Shown here: positions 17,064 through 27,204 of the stretch, piece by piece
Layout: every line of letters starts with the position of its first letter
Position numbering within the stretch: position 1 is the first letter of the stretch
DNA from: Ascidiaceihabitans sp.
GTDB lineage: Bacteria; Pseudomonadota; Alphaproteobacteria; Rhodobacterales; Rhodobacteraceae
Assembly: GCA_029251465.1 (NCBI GenBank)
Contig: JAQXDI010000048.1
Span: forward strand, 62,001-126,000
DNA length: 64,000 nt
Direction of reading: 5' to 3'
Made by a program: the position numbers and the translations under genes
Notes under the pieces: model-generated
What the model saw: only the letters and a program-made list of their open reading frames with translations
Databases searched by the model: none
Told to the model about the DNA's origin: nothing

Positions 17064-18410
17064 TTAGCTGCTCCTGCTTAGGCGGGCCTTCTTGGCCTTT
17101 AACATTTCGAACAATTTTCGTGCCATGCCCGGTTTTTCGACTTGTGGCGCGCGGGCCAGCGCCAAAGCGTCTGGTTCCACGTCAGATGTGATCACGGAAC
17201 CGCTGCCTGTCATCGCGCCATCGCCGATTGTGACGGGGGCAACAAGCATGGTGTTGGACCCGATGAACACATTGTCGCCGATGTCTGTGTGATGCTTCAT
17301 CACGCCGTCATAATTGCAGGTGATTGTACCTGCACCAATGTTGGTTTTCTCGCCAATCGTTGCATCGCCAATGTAGGACAGGTGGTTGACCTTGGCCCCT
17401 TCGGCGATCTGGGCGTTTTTGATTTCGACAAAGTTGCCGACGCGCACGTGTTCGGACAACTCCGCACCGGGGCGCAGGCGGGCGTAGGGCCCGATGATGC
17501 CACCGCGTGCCACGTGGCAGCCCTCGAGATGAGAAAATGCGCGAATGGTTGCACCGGATTCAACCGTCACACCGGGGCCAAAGACCACGTTGGGTTCAAC
17601 AATCGTGTCGCGCCCGATGATCGTGTCTAGTGATAGATAGACGGTTTCGGGGGCGACCAATGTCACGCCGTCTTGCATCAATTGTGCGCGGGCACCTGTC
17701 TGGAACAATGCGTCGGCGGCGGCCAGTTGCGCGCGTGAATTGACGCCAAGCGTTTCCGCCTCTGAACAGGTCACAACGGTTGCGGAATGTCCTGCGGCGC
17801 GGGCCAGCCCCACCAAGTCGGTCAGGTAGTATTCGCCCGAGGCGTTATCGTTGCCGATTTTATCAAGCAATTCAAACATTAACGGGGCAGGGCAGCAGGT
17901 GACGCCGCCGTTGCACAGAGTGATCGCGCGCTCGGCCTCTGTGGCGTCTTTGTGCTCCACGATGCGGTCCAGCGACGTGCCGTCCATGACCAAACGGCCA
18001 TAGCGCGCGGTGTCTTCGGGCTCAAAACCCAACACAACCACGTCTGCGGGTGCATCAAGCATGGCTTGCAAGGTTTCGTTTTGCATGAACGGCGTGTCGC
18101 CAAACAGCACGATGGCTTTGCCGTCAAAACCGGCCAAGGCATCGCGCGCCTGCATCACCGCGTGGCCGGTGCCCAGCTGTTCGGTTTGCAAGACGATTGT
18201 TGCGTCCTCGTCGTGATCCAGTGCCGCTTTGGTCACGGCCTCGGCCCCGTGCCCTGCGATGACAACGGTGTGGGACAAGTCCAACGCTTGGCCTGCGTTC
18301 ATCGCGTGCACCAACATCGGTGCCCCAGCGATGGGGTGAAGGACCTTTGGCATATCGGAATTCATCCGTGTGCCTTTTCCTGCGGCCAGGATGATAAGTG
18401 CAACGCTCAT
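17064..18410 (-). CDS. glmU: Bifunctional GlcNAc-1-phosphate uridyltransferase / glucosamine-1-phosphate acetyltransferase
   Basis: 448 residues. The N-terminal uridyltransferase half opens MSVALIILAAGKGTRMNSDMPK with the nucleotidyl-transfer motif G-x-G-T-R-M; the C-terminal half is a left-handed beta-helix of hexapeptide repeats (GDATIGEKTNIGAGTITCNYDG) that acetylates glucosamine-1-phosphate. Start at 18410 is chosen over a 19-codon longer frame because family members begin at this methionine. It is first in the glmU-glmS leftward operon and diverges from gph across 128 bases. Confidence 0.96.
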   Translation of the reverse strand: MSVALIILAAGKGTRMNSDMPKVLHPIAGAPMLVHAMNAGQALDLSHTVVIAGHGAEAVTKAALDHDEDATIVLQTEQLGTGHAVMQARDALAGFDGKAIVLFGDTPFMQNETLQAMLDAPADVVVLGFEPEDTARYGRLVMDGTSLDRIVEHKDATEAERAITLCNGGVTCCPAPLMFELLDKIGNDNASGEYYLTDLVGLARAAGHSATVVTCSEAETLGVNSRAQLAAADALFQTGARAQLMQDGVTLVAPETVYLSLDTIIGRDTIVEPNVVFGPGVTVESGATIRAFSHLEGCHVARGGIIGPYARLRPGAELSEHVRVGNFVEIKNAQIAEGAKVNHLSYIGDATIGEKTNIGAGTITCNYDGVMKHHTDIGDNVFIGSNTMLVAPVTIGDGAMTGSGSVITSDVEPDALALARAPQVEKPGMARKLFEMLKAKKARLSRSS

Positions 18411-18538
18411 GCGAAATCTCTTTTGTTCTACTCGTCCTCGTTTTATCCGTTTGCGCCAAAGGCACAAGGTGTTGTGCGATCAAACAAAATGTCGGGTTGC
18501 AACACGTGCAAGCAGGGTTTCGCCTAAGGGGTACGCAG

Positions 18539-19204
18539 ATGAAGACGGTTATTTTTGATTTGGACGGCACATTGGCCGACACCAGCGGCGATCTGATCGA
18601 AGCGGCAAACGTGTGTTTTCGCGACATGGGGGCGGGCGATATGCTGGACCCTGCGTCGGATGCCGGCATCGCATTGCGGGGTGGTCGCGCAATGCTGATG
18701 CTGGGGTTGCAACGCATGGATCGCGCCCACGATAAGGACAAGTTGGATCACTATTATCCTGTGTTGCTAGAGGCTTATGCCAAGGACATCGACAGCCGCA
18801 CGGTCATGTATCCCGGCGCGATGGACGCGGTTGAGGTGTTAAAAACGCTGGGCTACGGCGTCGGCATTGCGACTAACAAACCCCAAGGTCTGGCCGAAGA
18901 GCTGCTGAAACGCCTTGGTGTGCGTGATGCCTTTGCCTCGATGGTGGGGGCGGATACGTTGGATGTGCGCAAACCTGATCCCGAACATTTGTTTGAGGCG
19001 GCGCGCCGTGCGGGGGGGGATCCTGCGTTGACCTGTTTGATCGGTGATACGGATACCGACCGCAAAACCGCCCGAAATGCCGGTGTGCCGAGCGTTTTGG
19101 TCACTTTTGGACCTGCGGGCGGTGACATGGCCGCCCTGGAACCCGAAGCATTGTTGGATGACTACGCTGATTTGCCGGCAATTGTTCAGCGGTTGTTGGG
19201 CTAA
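18539..19204 (+). CDS. gph: Phosphoglycolate phosphatase-type HAD hydrolase
   Basis: 221-residue haloacid-dehalogenase phosphatase that removes phosphate from 2-phosphoglycolate formed in DNA repair or photorespiration-like metabolism. HAD motif I is VIFDLDGTLADTSGDL right at the N-terminus, motif II is IATNKPQG, and motif III/IV is VRKPDPEHL and IGDTDTDRKTARNAG. ATG at 18539 gives a standard HAD start; AAGGGG lies about 7 bases upstream. A long upstream extension (to 18398) runs into glmU and is rejected. Other sugar phosphates are possible substrates. Confidence 0.88.
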   Translation: MKTVIFDLDGTLADTSGDLIEAANVCFRDMGAGDMLDPASDAGIALRGGRAMLMLGLQRMDRAHDKDKLDHYYPVLLEAYAKDIDSRTVMYPGAMDAVEVLKTLGYGVGIATNKPQGLAEELLKRLGVRDAFASMVGADTLDVRKPDPEHLFEAARRAGGDPALTCLIGDTDTDRKTARNAGVPSVLVTFGPAGGDMAALEPEALLDDYADLPAIVQRLLG

Positions 19205-19283
19205 TCGGCTGCCTAGATTTGGTTTTGTTTAATGCGTCCTCCTGTCTCTTGACGCGCGCAGGCTGAGTGCGCACAACATCCCC

Positions 19284-20480
19284 ATGACACAGAATTTTAC
19301 CGGCAGTTTCACCCAGCAAGATCCCATTCCCGAAGCAGGCATCGAGGCGGCAATAGCTGTTTTGCGCCATGGTCGGTTGCACCGTTACAACACGGCTGAG
19401 GGCGAGATATCAGAGACCGCGCTGCTAGAGCAGGAATACGCGGCCTACGTCGGTGCGAAATACTGCCTTGCGGTGGCCTCTGGCGGGTATGCGATGGCGA
19501 CGGCCTTGCGGGCGCTTGGGGTTGGGCACGGCGATCACGTCTTGTCCAATGCCTTTACGCTGGCACCGGTTCCGGGCGCGATTGCTGCCGTTGGGGCCAA
19601 GCCGATCTTTGTTGGCGTGACCGAACAACTGACCATCGATCTGGATGATCTTGAAGTCAAAATCGACCAAGCGGACGTTTTGTTGCTGAGCCACATGCGC
19701 GGGCACATCTGCGACATGGAACGCTTGATGGCGATCTGTGACGGCGCTGGTGTCAAAGTGGTCGAGGATTGCGCGCACACGATGGGATCGGCGTGGAAGG
19801 GCGTTGCCTCGGGGCGGTCCGGCCACATCGGGTGCTATTCGTGTCAGACGTACAAGCACGTGAATTCGGGCGAGGGCGGTTTTCTGGTCACGGATGATCC
19901 GGTTTTGGCGGCGAAATCCGTGATGATGTCGGGGTCTTACATGTTGTTCGAGCGGCATTTGGCGGCACCCGATCCATCGGTTTTTGCCCAGATTAAATAC
20001 GAAACACCAAATATTTCCGGACGCATGGACAACCTGCGTGCGGCGATCTTGCGGCCACAAATCGCAGATATCGCGACGCAGTGCGAGCGCTGGAACGATC
20101 GCTACTACGCGCTTGAGGCGGGTCTTCGCGACACGCCCGGGATGCAGGTGATTGAGCGCCCGGAGGTTGAAACCATTGTCGGATCATCCATTCAATTCCT
20201 GTTGTTGGACTGGTCGGACGACAGCATCCGCGATGTGGTGTCGCGGTGCGGCGCACGTGGCGTCGAACTCAAATGGTTCGGCGCGCCAGAGCCTGTGGCC
20301 TTTACCAGCAAATACGACAGCTGGACCTACGCCGACCCGCAGCCAATGCCAAAATCAGACCGGATTCTGCACGGGATCGTCGACATGCGCGTGCCGCTGA
20401 CGTTCTCGATCGAGGATTGCGATTTGATTGCGCAGATCATCAGAGCCGAAGTGTCAGCCGTCTTTCAAGCGCAAGGGTGA
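19284..20480 (+). CDS. DegT/DnrJ/EryC1/StrS-family PLP-dependent aminotransferase
   Basis: 398-residue fold-type I PLP enzyme, the class that aminates keto-sugars for LPS, capsule or antibiotics. Motifs: AVASGGYAMATALRALGVGHGDHV for cofactor phosphate, VEDCAHTMGSAWKG with the PLP-ring aspartate, and SCQTYKHVNSGEGGF with the Schiff-base lysine about K191. The gene lies 79 bases after gph and has no sugar-nucleotide epimerase, dehydratase or transferase beside it, so its substrate cannot be inferred from context. It converges with hutU over 74 bases in which I see no clear terminator. Confidence 0.85.
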   Translation: MTQNFTGSFTQQDPIPEAGIEAAIAVLRHGRLHRYNTAEGEISETALLEQEYAAYVGAKYCLAVASGGYAMATALRALGVGHGDHVLSNAFTLAPVPGAIAAVGAKPIFVGVTEQLTIDLDDLEVKIDQADVLLLSHMRGHICDMERLMAICDGAGVKVVEDCAHTMGSAWKGVASGRSGHIGCYSCQTYKHVNSGEGGFLVTDDPVLAAKSVMMSGSYMLFERHLAAPDPSVFAQIKYETPNISGRMDNLRAAILRPQIADIATQCERWNDRYYALEAGLRDTPGMQVIERPEVETIVGSSIQFLLLDWSDDSIRDVVSRCGARGVELKWFGAPEPVAFTSKYDSWTYADPQPMPKSDRILHGIVDMRVPLTFSIEDCDLIAQIIRAEVSAVFQAQG

Positions 20481-20554
20481 TCGAATAGCGGCGTGCGCGC
20501 GCGCCTGCACCCACGCATCATTCCGCCCGCAAGACATTTAGGTCGCGCCAAAAT

Positions 20555-22225
20555 TTAGCGGTTCAGAATGCCGGGCAAATTCAGCCCGTTTTTGCGCGCG
20601 CAATCCAACGCGTCCTCGTACCCTGCATCGGCGTGGCGCATGACGCCTGTGGCGGGATCATTCCACAACACGTTGGCGATGCGCCGGTCTGCATCCTCGG
20701 ATCCATCGCAACAAATGACCATGCCCGAGTGCTGGGAAAAACCCATGCCGACTCCGCCACCATGATGCAGCGAGACCCACGTCGCACCACCCGCCACATT
20801 TAGCATCGCGTTCAAAAGCGGCCAATCCGACACGGCGTCCGAGCCGTCTTTCATCGCTTCTGTCTCGCGGTTTGGCGAGGCAACCGAGCCGCTGTCCAGG
20901 TGGTCGCGTCCGATCACAACAGGGGCCGACAGTTCGCCGCTGCGCACCATTTCGTTAAAGGCAAGACCCAGCTTGTCGCGCAGCCCCAGACCGACCCAAC
21001 AAATGCGGGCAGGCAGCCCTTGGAAATCGATGCGTTCGCGGGCCATGTCCAGCCAATTGTGCAGGTGCGGATCGTCGATCAACTCTTTGACCTTGGCATC
21101 TGTTTTGTAGATATCCTCGGGATCGCCAGACAAAGCGCACCAGCGAAACGGACCAATGCCACGACAAAACAAGGGCCGAATGTAGGCAGGCACAAAGCCG
21201 GGAAAAGCAAAGGCGTTTTCAAGCCCTTCTTCCAATGCGACCTGCCGGATGTTGTTGCCATAATCGAGCGTCGGCACGCCAGCGTTCCAGAAATCGACCA
21301 TGGCAGCGACTTGGATTTTCATCGACGCACGCGCGGCTTTTTCCACACCTTTGGGATCGCTTTCTTGTTTGGCGCGCCACTCAGCGACGTTCCAACCCTG
21401 CGGCAAATACCCGTGAACCGGATCGTGGGCCGAGGTCTGATCGGTCACCATGTCAGGCCTCACGCCGCGTTTGACCAACTCAGGGAACACGTCGGCGGCG
21501 TTGCCGATCAAGGCCACGGATTTTGCCTCGCCCGCCTTGGTCCAGGCATCAATCATCGCCAAGGCTTCGTCCAGATCGTGGGTCTTTGCATCGACATAGC
21601 GCGTGCGCAGCCGGAAATCAGCGCGGGTTTCGTCACACTCAACAGCCAGACAGCAGGCCCCCGCCATCACAGCCGCCAAAGGTTGCGCACCGCCCATGCC
21701 CCCCAAGCCACCGGTCAAAATCCAACGCCCCGTCAGGTAGCCGTCATAATGCTGGCGACCTGCCTCCATGAACGTCTCGTAGGTGCCCTGAACAATGCCT
21801 TGGGTGCCGATGTAAATCCACGATCCGGCCGTCATCTGGCCGTACATCGCCAGGCCCTTTTTATCGAGCTCGTTAAAGTGATCCCAGTTCGCCCAATGCG
21901 GCACAAGGTTGGAATTGGCGATCAAAACGCGTGGCGCATCTTTGTGGGTGTTGAACACGCCAACCGGCTTGCCCGATTGCACCAAAAGCGTCTGGGTTTC
22001 TTCCAGTTCTTTCAAGGCCGCAACAATCGCGTCGAAATCTTCCCAAGTGCGCGCGGCACGCCCGATCCCGCCATAGACGACCAGTTCATGCGGGTTCTCG
22101 GCCACGTCAGGGTGCAAGTTGTTCATCAACATGCGCATCGGGGCTTCGGTCAGCCAGCTTTTTGCAGTGATCTCAGAGCCGGTGGGTGGAAATACGTCGC
22201 GGGTGTTGTGGCAGGAATGGGTCAT
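20555..22225 (-). CDS. hutU: Urocanate hydratase
   Basis: 556-residue NAD-dependent urocanase, second step of histidine degradation (urocanate to imidazolone propionate). Family landmarks: [32 protein letters not shown], the [18 protein letters not shown] dinucleotide-binding region, [13 protein letters not shown], and the C-terminal [22 protein letters not shown]. Full length. Its ATG overlaps the hutG stop (ATGA), making it last in hutI-hutH-hutG-hutU. Confidence 0.97.
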   Translation of the reverse strand: MTHSCHNTRDVFPPTGSEITAKSWLTEAPMRMLMNNLHPDVAENPHELVVYGGIGRAARTWEDFDAIVAALKELEETQTLLVQSGKPVGVFNTHKDAPRVLIANSNLVPHWANWDHFNELDKKGLAMYGQMTAGSWIYIGTQGIVQGTYETFMEAGRQHYDGYLTGRWILTGGLGGMGGAQPLAAVMAGACCLAVECDETRADFRLRTRYVDAKTHDLDEALAMIDAWTKAGEAKSVALIGNAADVFPELVKRGVRPDMVTDQTSAHDPVHGYLPQGWNVAEWRAKQESDPKGVEKAARASMKIQVAAMVDFWNAGVPTLDYGNNIRQVALEEGLENAFAFPGFVPAYIRPLFCRGIGPFRWCALSGDPEDIYKTDAKVKELIDDPHLHNWLDMARERIDFQGLPARICWVGLGLRDKLGLAFNEMVRSGELSAPVVIGRDHLDSGSVASPNRETEAMKDGSDAVSDWPLLNAMLNVAGGATWVSLHHGGGVGMGFSQHSGMVICCDGSEDADRRIANVLWNDPATGVMRHADAGYEDALDCARKNGLNLPGILNR

Positions 22226-23022
22226 TGGGAACCTCTTAGGGATGGGGCGAAATTGGTCAGGGCGGCAAGAATAGATGTCAAATACGGGCGAAGCTGCGCG
22301 GCCTTTGCGGTGTCATAGTCCCAAGGGGCGGCTTCGTGTGTCAGGTAGGTTGATTGCGCCAATTCCATTTGGATGGCGTGGATGTCGCTGGCAGGTTGAC
22401 CGTAGTGCCGTGTGGTCCAGCCGCCTTTGAAACGTCCGTTTGTTATCGCCGAATTGGGCTGGGCTTGGGTGCAAATTTCGCGGGTCGCGGCCTCGATCTG
22501 TGGATGACAGGTTGTCCCTAGATTTGTGCCGATGTTGAAATCAGGCAGCCTACCCTCAAACAAAAACGGAATTTCCGACCGGATCGAATGACAATCGTAC
22601 AAGATCGCAATACCGTGCAGGTCGCGCACCCGTTCCAGTTCTGCCCTAAGGGCCGCGTGATAGGGGGCGTGAAAGGCTGTGCGACGCGCTTGGATTTCAG
22701 TGTCGCTTGGCGGCGTGTCCCAGATCGAGAGCCCGTCGAAATCGGTCAGTGGCACCAGCGTTGTTGTGTTTTCACCGGGGTACAAGCTGGTGCCAGACGG
22801 GTCACGGTTGGCGTCAATAACATAGCGGTGAAAGTTTGCTGTGACCGTCGTGACCTGAGGCATCAGATCCGCATAGAGCCGGTCAATATGCCAATCGGTG
22901 TCGGCTAATTTTCGGCCATTTTCGTTCAGGTTTGCCGCGATGTCGTCCGGCACAAACGTACCTGTGTGCGGCAAGCCCAGCACAATCGGGCCGCTGCCTT
23001 GTTCTGTGCTGACGGGCGTCAT
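22222..23022 (-). CDS. hutG: N-formylglutamate amidohydrolase
   Basis: 266-residue zinc-type hydrolase of the proteobacterial HutG2/FGase family, which releases formate from N-formylglutamate to give glutamate. Segments such as [58 protein letters not shown] and [25 protein letters not shown] fit the family. With HutF in the same cluster it completes the five-step route. Coupled by ATGA overlaps to hutH upstream and hutU downstream. Confidence 0.92.
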   Translation of the reverse strand: MTPVSTEQGSGPIVLGLPHTGTFVPDDIAANLNENGRKLADTDWHIDRLYADLMPQVTTVTANFHRYVIDANRDPSGTSLYPGENTTTLVPLTDFDGLSIWDTPPSDTEIQARRTAFHAPYHAALRAELERVRDLHGIAILYDCHSIRSEIPFLFEGRLPDFNIGTNLGTTCHPQIEAATREICTQAQPNSAITNGRFKGGWTTRHYGQPASDIHAIQMELAQSTYLTHEAAPWDYDTAKAAQLRPYLTSILAALTNFAPSLRGSQ

Positions 23023-24560
23023 TCGGCATGCCCTTTCACGAAGGGGGGCAAATCAACCGCATGCGCCAAGGCACCACTTTCGACCAACGCTGCGGCGGCT
23101 ACAATGGACGGTGCCAGATAGCGATCCTCAACAATGGTGGGCACTTGGGCGCGTAAGGTGGACATGGCCGCGCACAACGCAGGACTGGTTTGCAAAGGCG
23201 CGCGAAACTCGATGCCCTGAACGCCGCACATCGCCTCGACGCCAAGGATCACATTCAGGTTTGCGTTCATCCGTAACAACCGGCGCGCGGCATGGGCGGC
23301 CATGCTGACGTGGTCCTCTTGGTTGGCAGAGGTCGGGGTGCTGTCTGTGGTGCACGGGTTGGCGAGGTGCTTGTTTTCGCTCATCAAAGCCGCTGTCGTG
23401 ACTTCTGCGATCATCAAGCCAGAGTTCAAACCGGGGTTTGGTGTCAGGAACGGCGGTAGGTCAAACGACAGCGTCGGGTCAACCATCAAGGCGACGCGGC
23501 GCTGGGCGATGGCCCCGATTTCCGACACCGCAACGGCGATTTGATCCGCCGCAAACCCCACAGGTTCGGCGTGGAAATTACCGCCAGAAACGATCAAGCC
23601 TTCTGCGACCAACACCAGCGGATTGTCGGTGACTGCGTTGGCCTCGGTTTCAAGTGTGCGGCCGGCAAAATGCAGCAAGTCCATCGCAGCGCCGGTGACC
23701 TGCGGCTGACAGCGAATGCAATAAGGGTCCTGGACGCGAGTATCGCCGTCGCGGTGGCTTTCACGGATCACGGACCCTGCCATCAAAGCGCGCTGTGCAC
23801 GGGCGACAGCTATTTGGCCGGCATGGCCGCGCAGGGTGTGGATCGCGTCTTGTAACGGGGCGGTCGACCCCATGATCGCTTCGGTAGACAGCGCGCAGGT
23901 TAGCACAGACGTCGCCGCGCTGCGCCATGCGCCCCACAGCCCAACCAATGCACAGGCTGTCGAAAACTGCGTGCCGTTGATCAGCGCCAAACCTTCTTTT
24001 GCGCCCAAAATGATTGGGGTCAGGCCTGCTTTGCCCAAGGCTGTTCCCGCATCCATGCGCACGCCCTGAAACATGGCTTCGCCTTCGCCGATCATCGCGG
24101 CGGCCATGTGCGCAAGCGGGGCCAGATCGCCGGATGCGCCAACCGATCCTTGGCTGGGGATCACGGGGGTGACGCCCTTGGCAAGCATGCCTTCGATCAA
24201 GGTCACCGTGGTCATCGCCACGCCAGATGCACCGCGCCCGAGCGACAGTAGTTTTAGCGCCATCATAAGGCGCGTTGTTGCCTCGTCCAGCGCATCACCC
24301 ACGCCGCAGCAATGGGACAAGATCAGGTTGCGTTGCAAGGTTGCGACGTCCTTGGACGCGATCTTGACGCTGGCCAGTTTACCAAAACCGGTGTTGACCC
24401 CGTAGACGGCATCGCCGCCGTTCGCGGCCTTTTTCACCAAAGCCGCCGCCGCTGTGATGCCCACATGGGATGACGGGTGCAGGGCAACCGGTTGCCGGCC
24501 TGACCAGATGTCATGCAGTTGGGCCAATGTTGCTGACCCGGGTGTGAGGATGAGTGTCAC
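23019..24560 (-). CDS. hutH: Histidine ammonia-lyase
   Basis: 513-residue enzyme that deaminates histidine to urocanate. The self-forming MIO cofactor triad Ala-Ser-Gly is at residues 142-144 in [15 protein letters not shown], and [21 protein letters not shown] and [10 protein letters not shown] active-site segments are present. The start is taken as GTG at 24560, which overlaps the hutI stop as GTGA and matches the other four-base couplings in this operon; the longer frame upstream reads through hutI. Confidence 0.95.
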   Translation of the reverse strand: MTLILTPGSATLAQLHDIWSGRQPVALHPSSHVGITAAAALVKKAANGGDAVYGVNTGFGKLASVKIASKDVATLQRNLILSHCCGVGDALDEATTRLMMALKLLSLGRGASGVAMTTVTLIEGMLAKGVTPVIPSQGSVGASGDLAPLAHMAAAMIGEGEAMFQGVRMDAGTALGKAGLTPIILGAKEGLALINGTQFSTACALVGLWGAWRSAATSVLTCALSTEAIMGSTAPLQDAIHTLRGHAGQIAVARAQRALMAGSVIRESHRDGDTRVQDPYCIRCQPQVTGAAMDLLHFAGRTLETEANAVTDNPLVLVAEGLIVSGGNFHAEPVGFAADQIAVAVSEIGAIAQRRVALMVDPTLSFDLPPFLTPNPGLNSGLMIAEVTTAALMSENKHLANPCTTDSTPTSANQEDHVSMAAHAARRLLRMNANLNVILGVEAMCGVQGIEFRAPLQTSPALCAAMSTLRAQVPTIVEDRYLAPSIVAAAALVESGALAHAVDLPPFVKGHAE

Positions 24561-25753
24561 AAAGCCCCCTGTGTTATGCGAGATTGAAGCGGGCTGAAGC
24601 CGATCCGATACGCCAGCTCCGCCGGATGTGCTGCGTTCCAGACGCACAGATCCGCGTGGTTGCCCGCAATGATCCGCCCGCTTTGTGTTTCGCCCAAGGC
24701 CTGTGCAGCATGGGCCGTAACGCCCAACAAGGCCTCAAGCGGGGTCATGCGGAACAGCGTGCAGGCCATGTTCATCACCAGCAAAGGCGAGGCCAATGGC
24801 GACGATCCGGGATTGCAATCCGTGGCCAATGCCATTGGCACACCGTGATCGCGAAACGCTTGGATCGGCGGGGCTTGGGGTTCGCGCAGGGTGTAGAATG
24901 CGCCGGGCAAAATGACCGCAACGGTGCCCGCATCCGCCAAGGCGCGCGCGTCTGCGTCGGTTGCATATTCGAGGTGATCGGCGCTGAGGGCACCGTATTT
25001 TGCTGCCAACTGCGCGCCGCCAATGTCGGACAGCTGTTCGGCGTGCAATTTCACGGGCAACCCAAGTTCAATGGCGACATCAAAGACCCGCGCAATTTGA
25101 TCGGCGTCAAAGGCGATGCCTTCGCAGAATCCGTCCACCGCGTCGACCAACCCCAATGCGTGGGCGGCGCGCAAAGTTGGGATGCAGACCTCGTCAATGT
25201 AGGCGTCGGGGCGTCCTTTGTATTCGGTGGGCGTTGCGTGCGCCCCAAGGAATGTTGTTTTGATTTTGACCGCTCGCCGCGTGCCGATCTGGCGTGCAAC
25301 GCGCAGCATTTTTATCTCGGTGTCCATGTCCAGCCCGTAGCCGGATTTGACCTCGATCACGCTGACCCCTTCGGCGATCAACGCATCCACACGGGTCAAA
25401 GCATCTGCCAGCAACGCGGCCTCGGACGCGGCCCGCGTGGCTGTAACGGTGGACACAATCCCGCCACCAGCCAGCGCGATCTCTTCGTAACTGGCACCAT
25501 TGAGACGTTGTTCGAACTCTGCTGCGCGGTTGCCGCCAAAAACGATGTGGCTGTGGCAGTCGATCAACGCAGGCGTCACAAGCCGCCCTTTGAGATCAGT
25601 GGTTTCGCCCTCTTGATACGCGTCGGGCAGATCACAGGCGGGGCCAACCCACGCAATTTTGCTGCCATCGATCACGATCGCGCCCATAGCGATCAGCCCA
25701 AAGCTGTCGTTGGCCGCAAGGGTCACTATCTGCGCATTGGTCAAAATGTTCAT
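24557..25753 (-). CDS. hutI: Imidazolonepropionase
   Basis: 398-residue amidohydrolase-superfamily enzyme, third step of histidine degradation, opening the imidazolone ring to formiminoglutamate. The N-terminal metal motif is [19 protein letters not shown]; later ones are [36 protein letters not shown] and [10 protein letters not shown]. It is the first gene of the leftward hut operon, separated by 74 bases from the divergent hutF, and its promoter must lie there. Confidence 0.96.
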   Translation of the reverse strand: MNILTNAQIVTLAANDSFGLIAMGAIVIDGSKIAWVGPACDLPDAYQEGETTDLKGRLVTPALIDCHSHIVFGGNRAAEFEQRLNGASYEEIALAGGGIVSTVTATRAASEAALLADALTRVDALIAEGVSVIEVKSGYGLDMDTEIKMLRVARQIGTRRAVKIKTTFLGAHATPTEYKGRPDAYIDEVCIPTLRAAHALGLVDAVDGFCEGIAFDADQIARVFDVAIELGLPVKLHAEQLSDIGGAQLAAKYGALSADHLEYATDADARALADAGTVAVILPGAFYTLREPQAPPIQAFRDHGVPMALATDCNPGSSPLASPLLVMNMACTLFRMTPLEALLGVTAHAAQALGETQSGRIIAGNHADLCVWNAAHPAELAYRIGFSPLQSRITQGAL

Positions 25754-25789
25754 TGTCGACTCGCTTGCAAATATCTGGTGTTAATGATT

Positions 25790-25805
25790 TTATGTGCATA
25801 CATAA
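25790..25805. promoter_or_regulatory. Candidate HutC operator in the divergent hutI-hutF region
   Basis: TTATGT and ACATAA form a perfect 6-bp inverted repeat around GCAT, with a TGT-N4-ACA core that resembles GntR/HutC-type sites. It is the only clear palindrome in the 74-base hutI-hutF gap, and hutC, a GntR-type repressor gene, is the second gene of the rightward unit. The assignment is inferred from position and family. Confidence 0.55.
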
Positions 25806-25827
25806 TAATCTGTCAAGCGAGAGAGCC

Positions 25828-27204
25828 ATGAAAAGAGGCGGACACCAGATTTGGTCTCAAACCGCGTTGCTTCCGACCGGATGGGCGCGGGACGTTTTGA
25901 TCGACGTTGATGGGGCAGGCCGGATCAGCCGAGTGCAACAAGACATGCCAGCGTGCGGCACACAGGTGTCATTTTTGCTGCCCGCACCCGTCAATGTGCA
26001 CAGTCACGGGTTTCAACGCGCAATGGCTGGGTTGACCGAACGCCGCGGCCCGAACCCCAGCGATAGCTTTTGGACGTGGCGCCAACTGATGTTCCGGTTT
26101 CTCGACCGCCTGACACCGGAGCACGTAGAAGCCATCACCGCCTTTGTGCAGATGGAAATGCTCGAGACCGGCTACGCCACAAATGTTGAATTTCACTACC
26201 TGCATCATCAACCAAACGGTGCGCCCTACGACAATACTGCCGAAATGTCGGAACGGGTTGTTGCCGCAGCTGATCAGACCGGGATTGGCCTGTGCCTGTT
26301 GCCTGTTCATTATCAATTCGGCGGCTGCGACCTGCGTGAATTGACCGCCGGTCAAATCCGGTTCGGCAACACGTTTGAGCGTTTCACAACCTTGCACGAT
26401 GCGGTTTGCAAGGTGCTGGCCGACGCGCCGGCAGATGCAAATGTTGGCGTGGCGCCGCATTCGCTACGTGCCGTTAGCGCCGATGATCTTAGGCAATATG
26501 GGGCAAATTTCCCGACAGGTCCGATCCACATGCACCTTGCGGAACAGACTGCCGAGGTCGCAGAAGTCCAGGCCCACTGGGGCGCGCACCCTGTCGAATG
26601 GGCGTTGGAAAACATGGGGTTAGACGCACGTTGGTGCTTGATCCACTGCACCCAAATGACCCCGGATGAAACAACACGTTTGGCGCAATCTGGCGCTGTT
26701 GCCGGGCTGTGTCCGATTACCGAAAGCAGTTTGGGGGACGGTATTTTTGACGGGGTTAGGTGGATGGAAAATGGTGGCCGCTTTGCCATTGGTTCTGACA
26801 GTAACATCCGCATTTCCCTTAGCGAAGAGCTGCGCACGCTTGAGTATTCTCAACGCTTGCGTGATGGCACGCGTGCGGCCTTGGCTACGCCCGCGCAATC
26901 AACGGGTCGGCGCCTGTTCGAGGGCATGTTGCAGGGAGGCGCGCAGGCTGCGAACCGCCAAACGGGCCGGTTGGAGGTCGGGTATTGGGCCGACATGATG
27001 TCGCTGGATACCACATCGGTAAACCTGTGGGGGCGCACGCAAGATGCCGTGCTGGACAGCTGGATATTTGCAGGCGACGACCGCATTGTGAATGACGTTT
27101 GGTCTGCGGGTCGCCATATGGTAACGCATGGCAGACACAGTGCGCGCGACCGGATCGTGACCGTCTACAAACGCACGTTGAACGAGTTGAAAGGAGCCTT
27201 ATGA
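25828..27204 (+). CDS. hutF: Formimidoylglutamate deiminase
   Basis: 458-residue amidohydrolase that converts N-formimidoylglutamate to N-formylglutamate, the step that feeds HutG. Metal motif VNVHSHGFQRAMAGLTERRG (HxH), then MEMLETGYATNVEFHYLHH, GVAPHSLRAVS, MHLAEQTAEV, LIHCTQM and AIGSDSNIRISLSEELRTLEY. ATG at 25828 follows GCGAGAGAG; an in-frame upstream start would intrude on hutI. It overlaps hutC by four bases (ATGA). Confidence 0.95.
   Translation: MKRGGHQIWSQTALLPTGWARDVLIDVDGAGRISRVQQDMPACGTQVSFLLPAPVNVHSHGFQRAMAGLTERRGPNPSDSFWTWRQLMFRFLDRLTPEHVEAITAFVQMEMLETGYATNVEFHYLHHQPNGAPYDNTAEMSERVVAAADQTGIGLCLLPVHYQFGGCDLRELTAGQIRFGNTFERFTTLHDAVCKVLADAPADANVGVAPHSLRAVSADDLRQYGANFPTGPIHMHLAEQTAEVAEVQAHWGAHPVEWALENMGLDARWCLIHCTQMTPDETTRLAQSGAVAGLCPITESSLGDGIFDGVRWMENGGRFAIGSDSNIRISLSEELRTLEYSQRLRDGTRAALATPAQSTGRRLFEGMLQGGAQAANRQTGRLEVGYWADMMSLDTTSVNLWGRTQDAVLDSWIFAGDDRIVNDVWSAGRHMVTHGRHSARDRIVTVYKRTLNELKGAL

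Noticed and set aside
20481-20554. GC-rich alternating CG run between the DegT-type gene and hutU as a terminator
   Set aside because: No stable stem followed by a T-run could be drawn; it looks like compositional bias.
20900-22318. A 472-codon rightward open frame opposite hutU, and a similar 425-codon one opposite hutI (24554-25831)
   Set aside because: They mirror real genes on the other strand, have no ribosome-binding site or family features, and are rich in His/Arg/Gln as expected from antisense frames of GC-biased codons.
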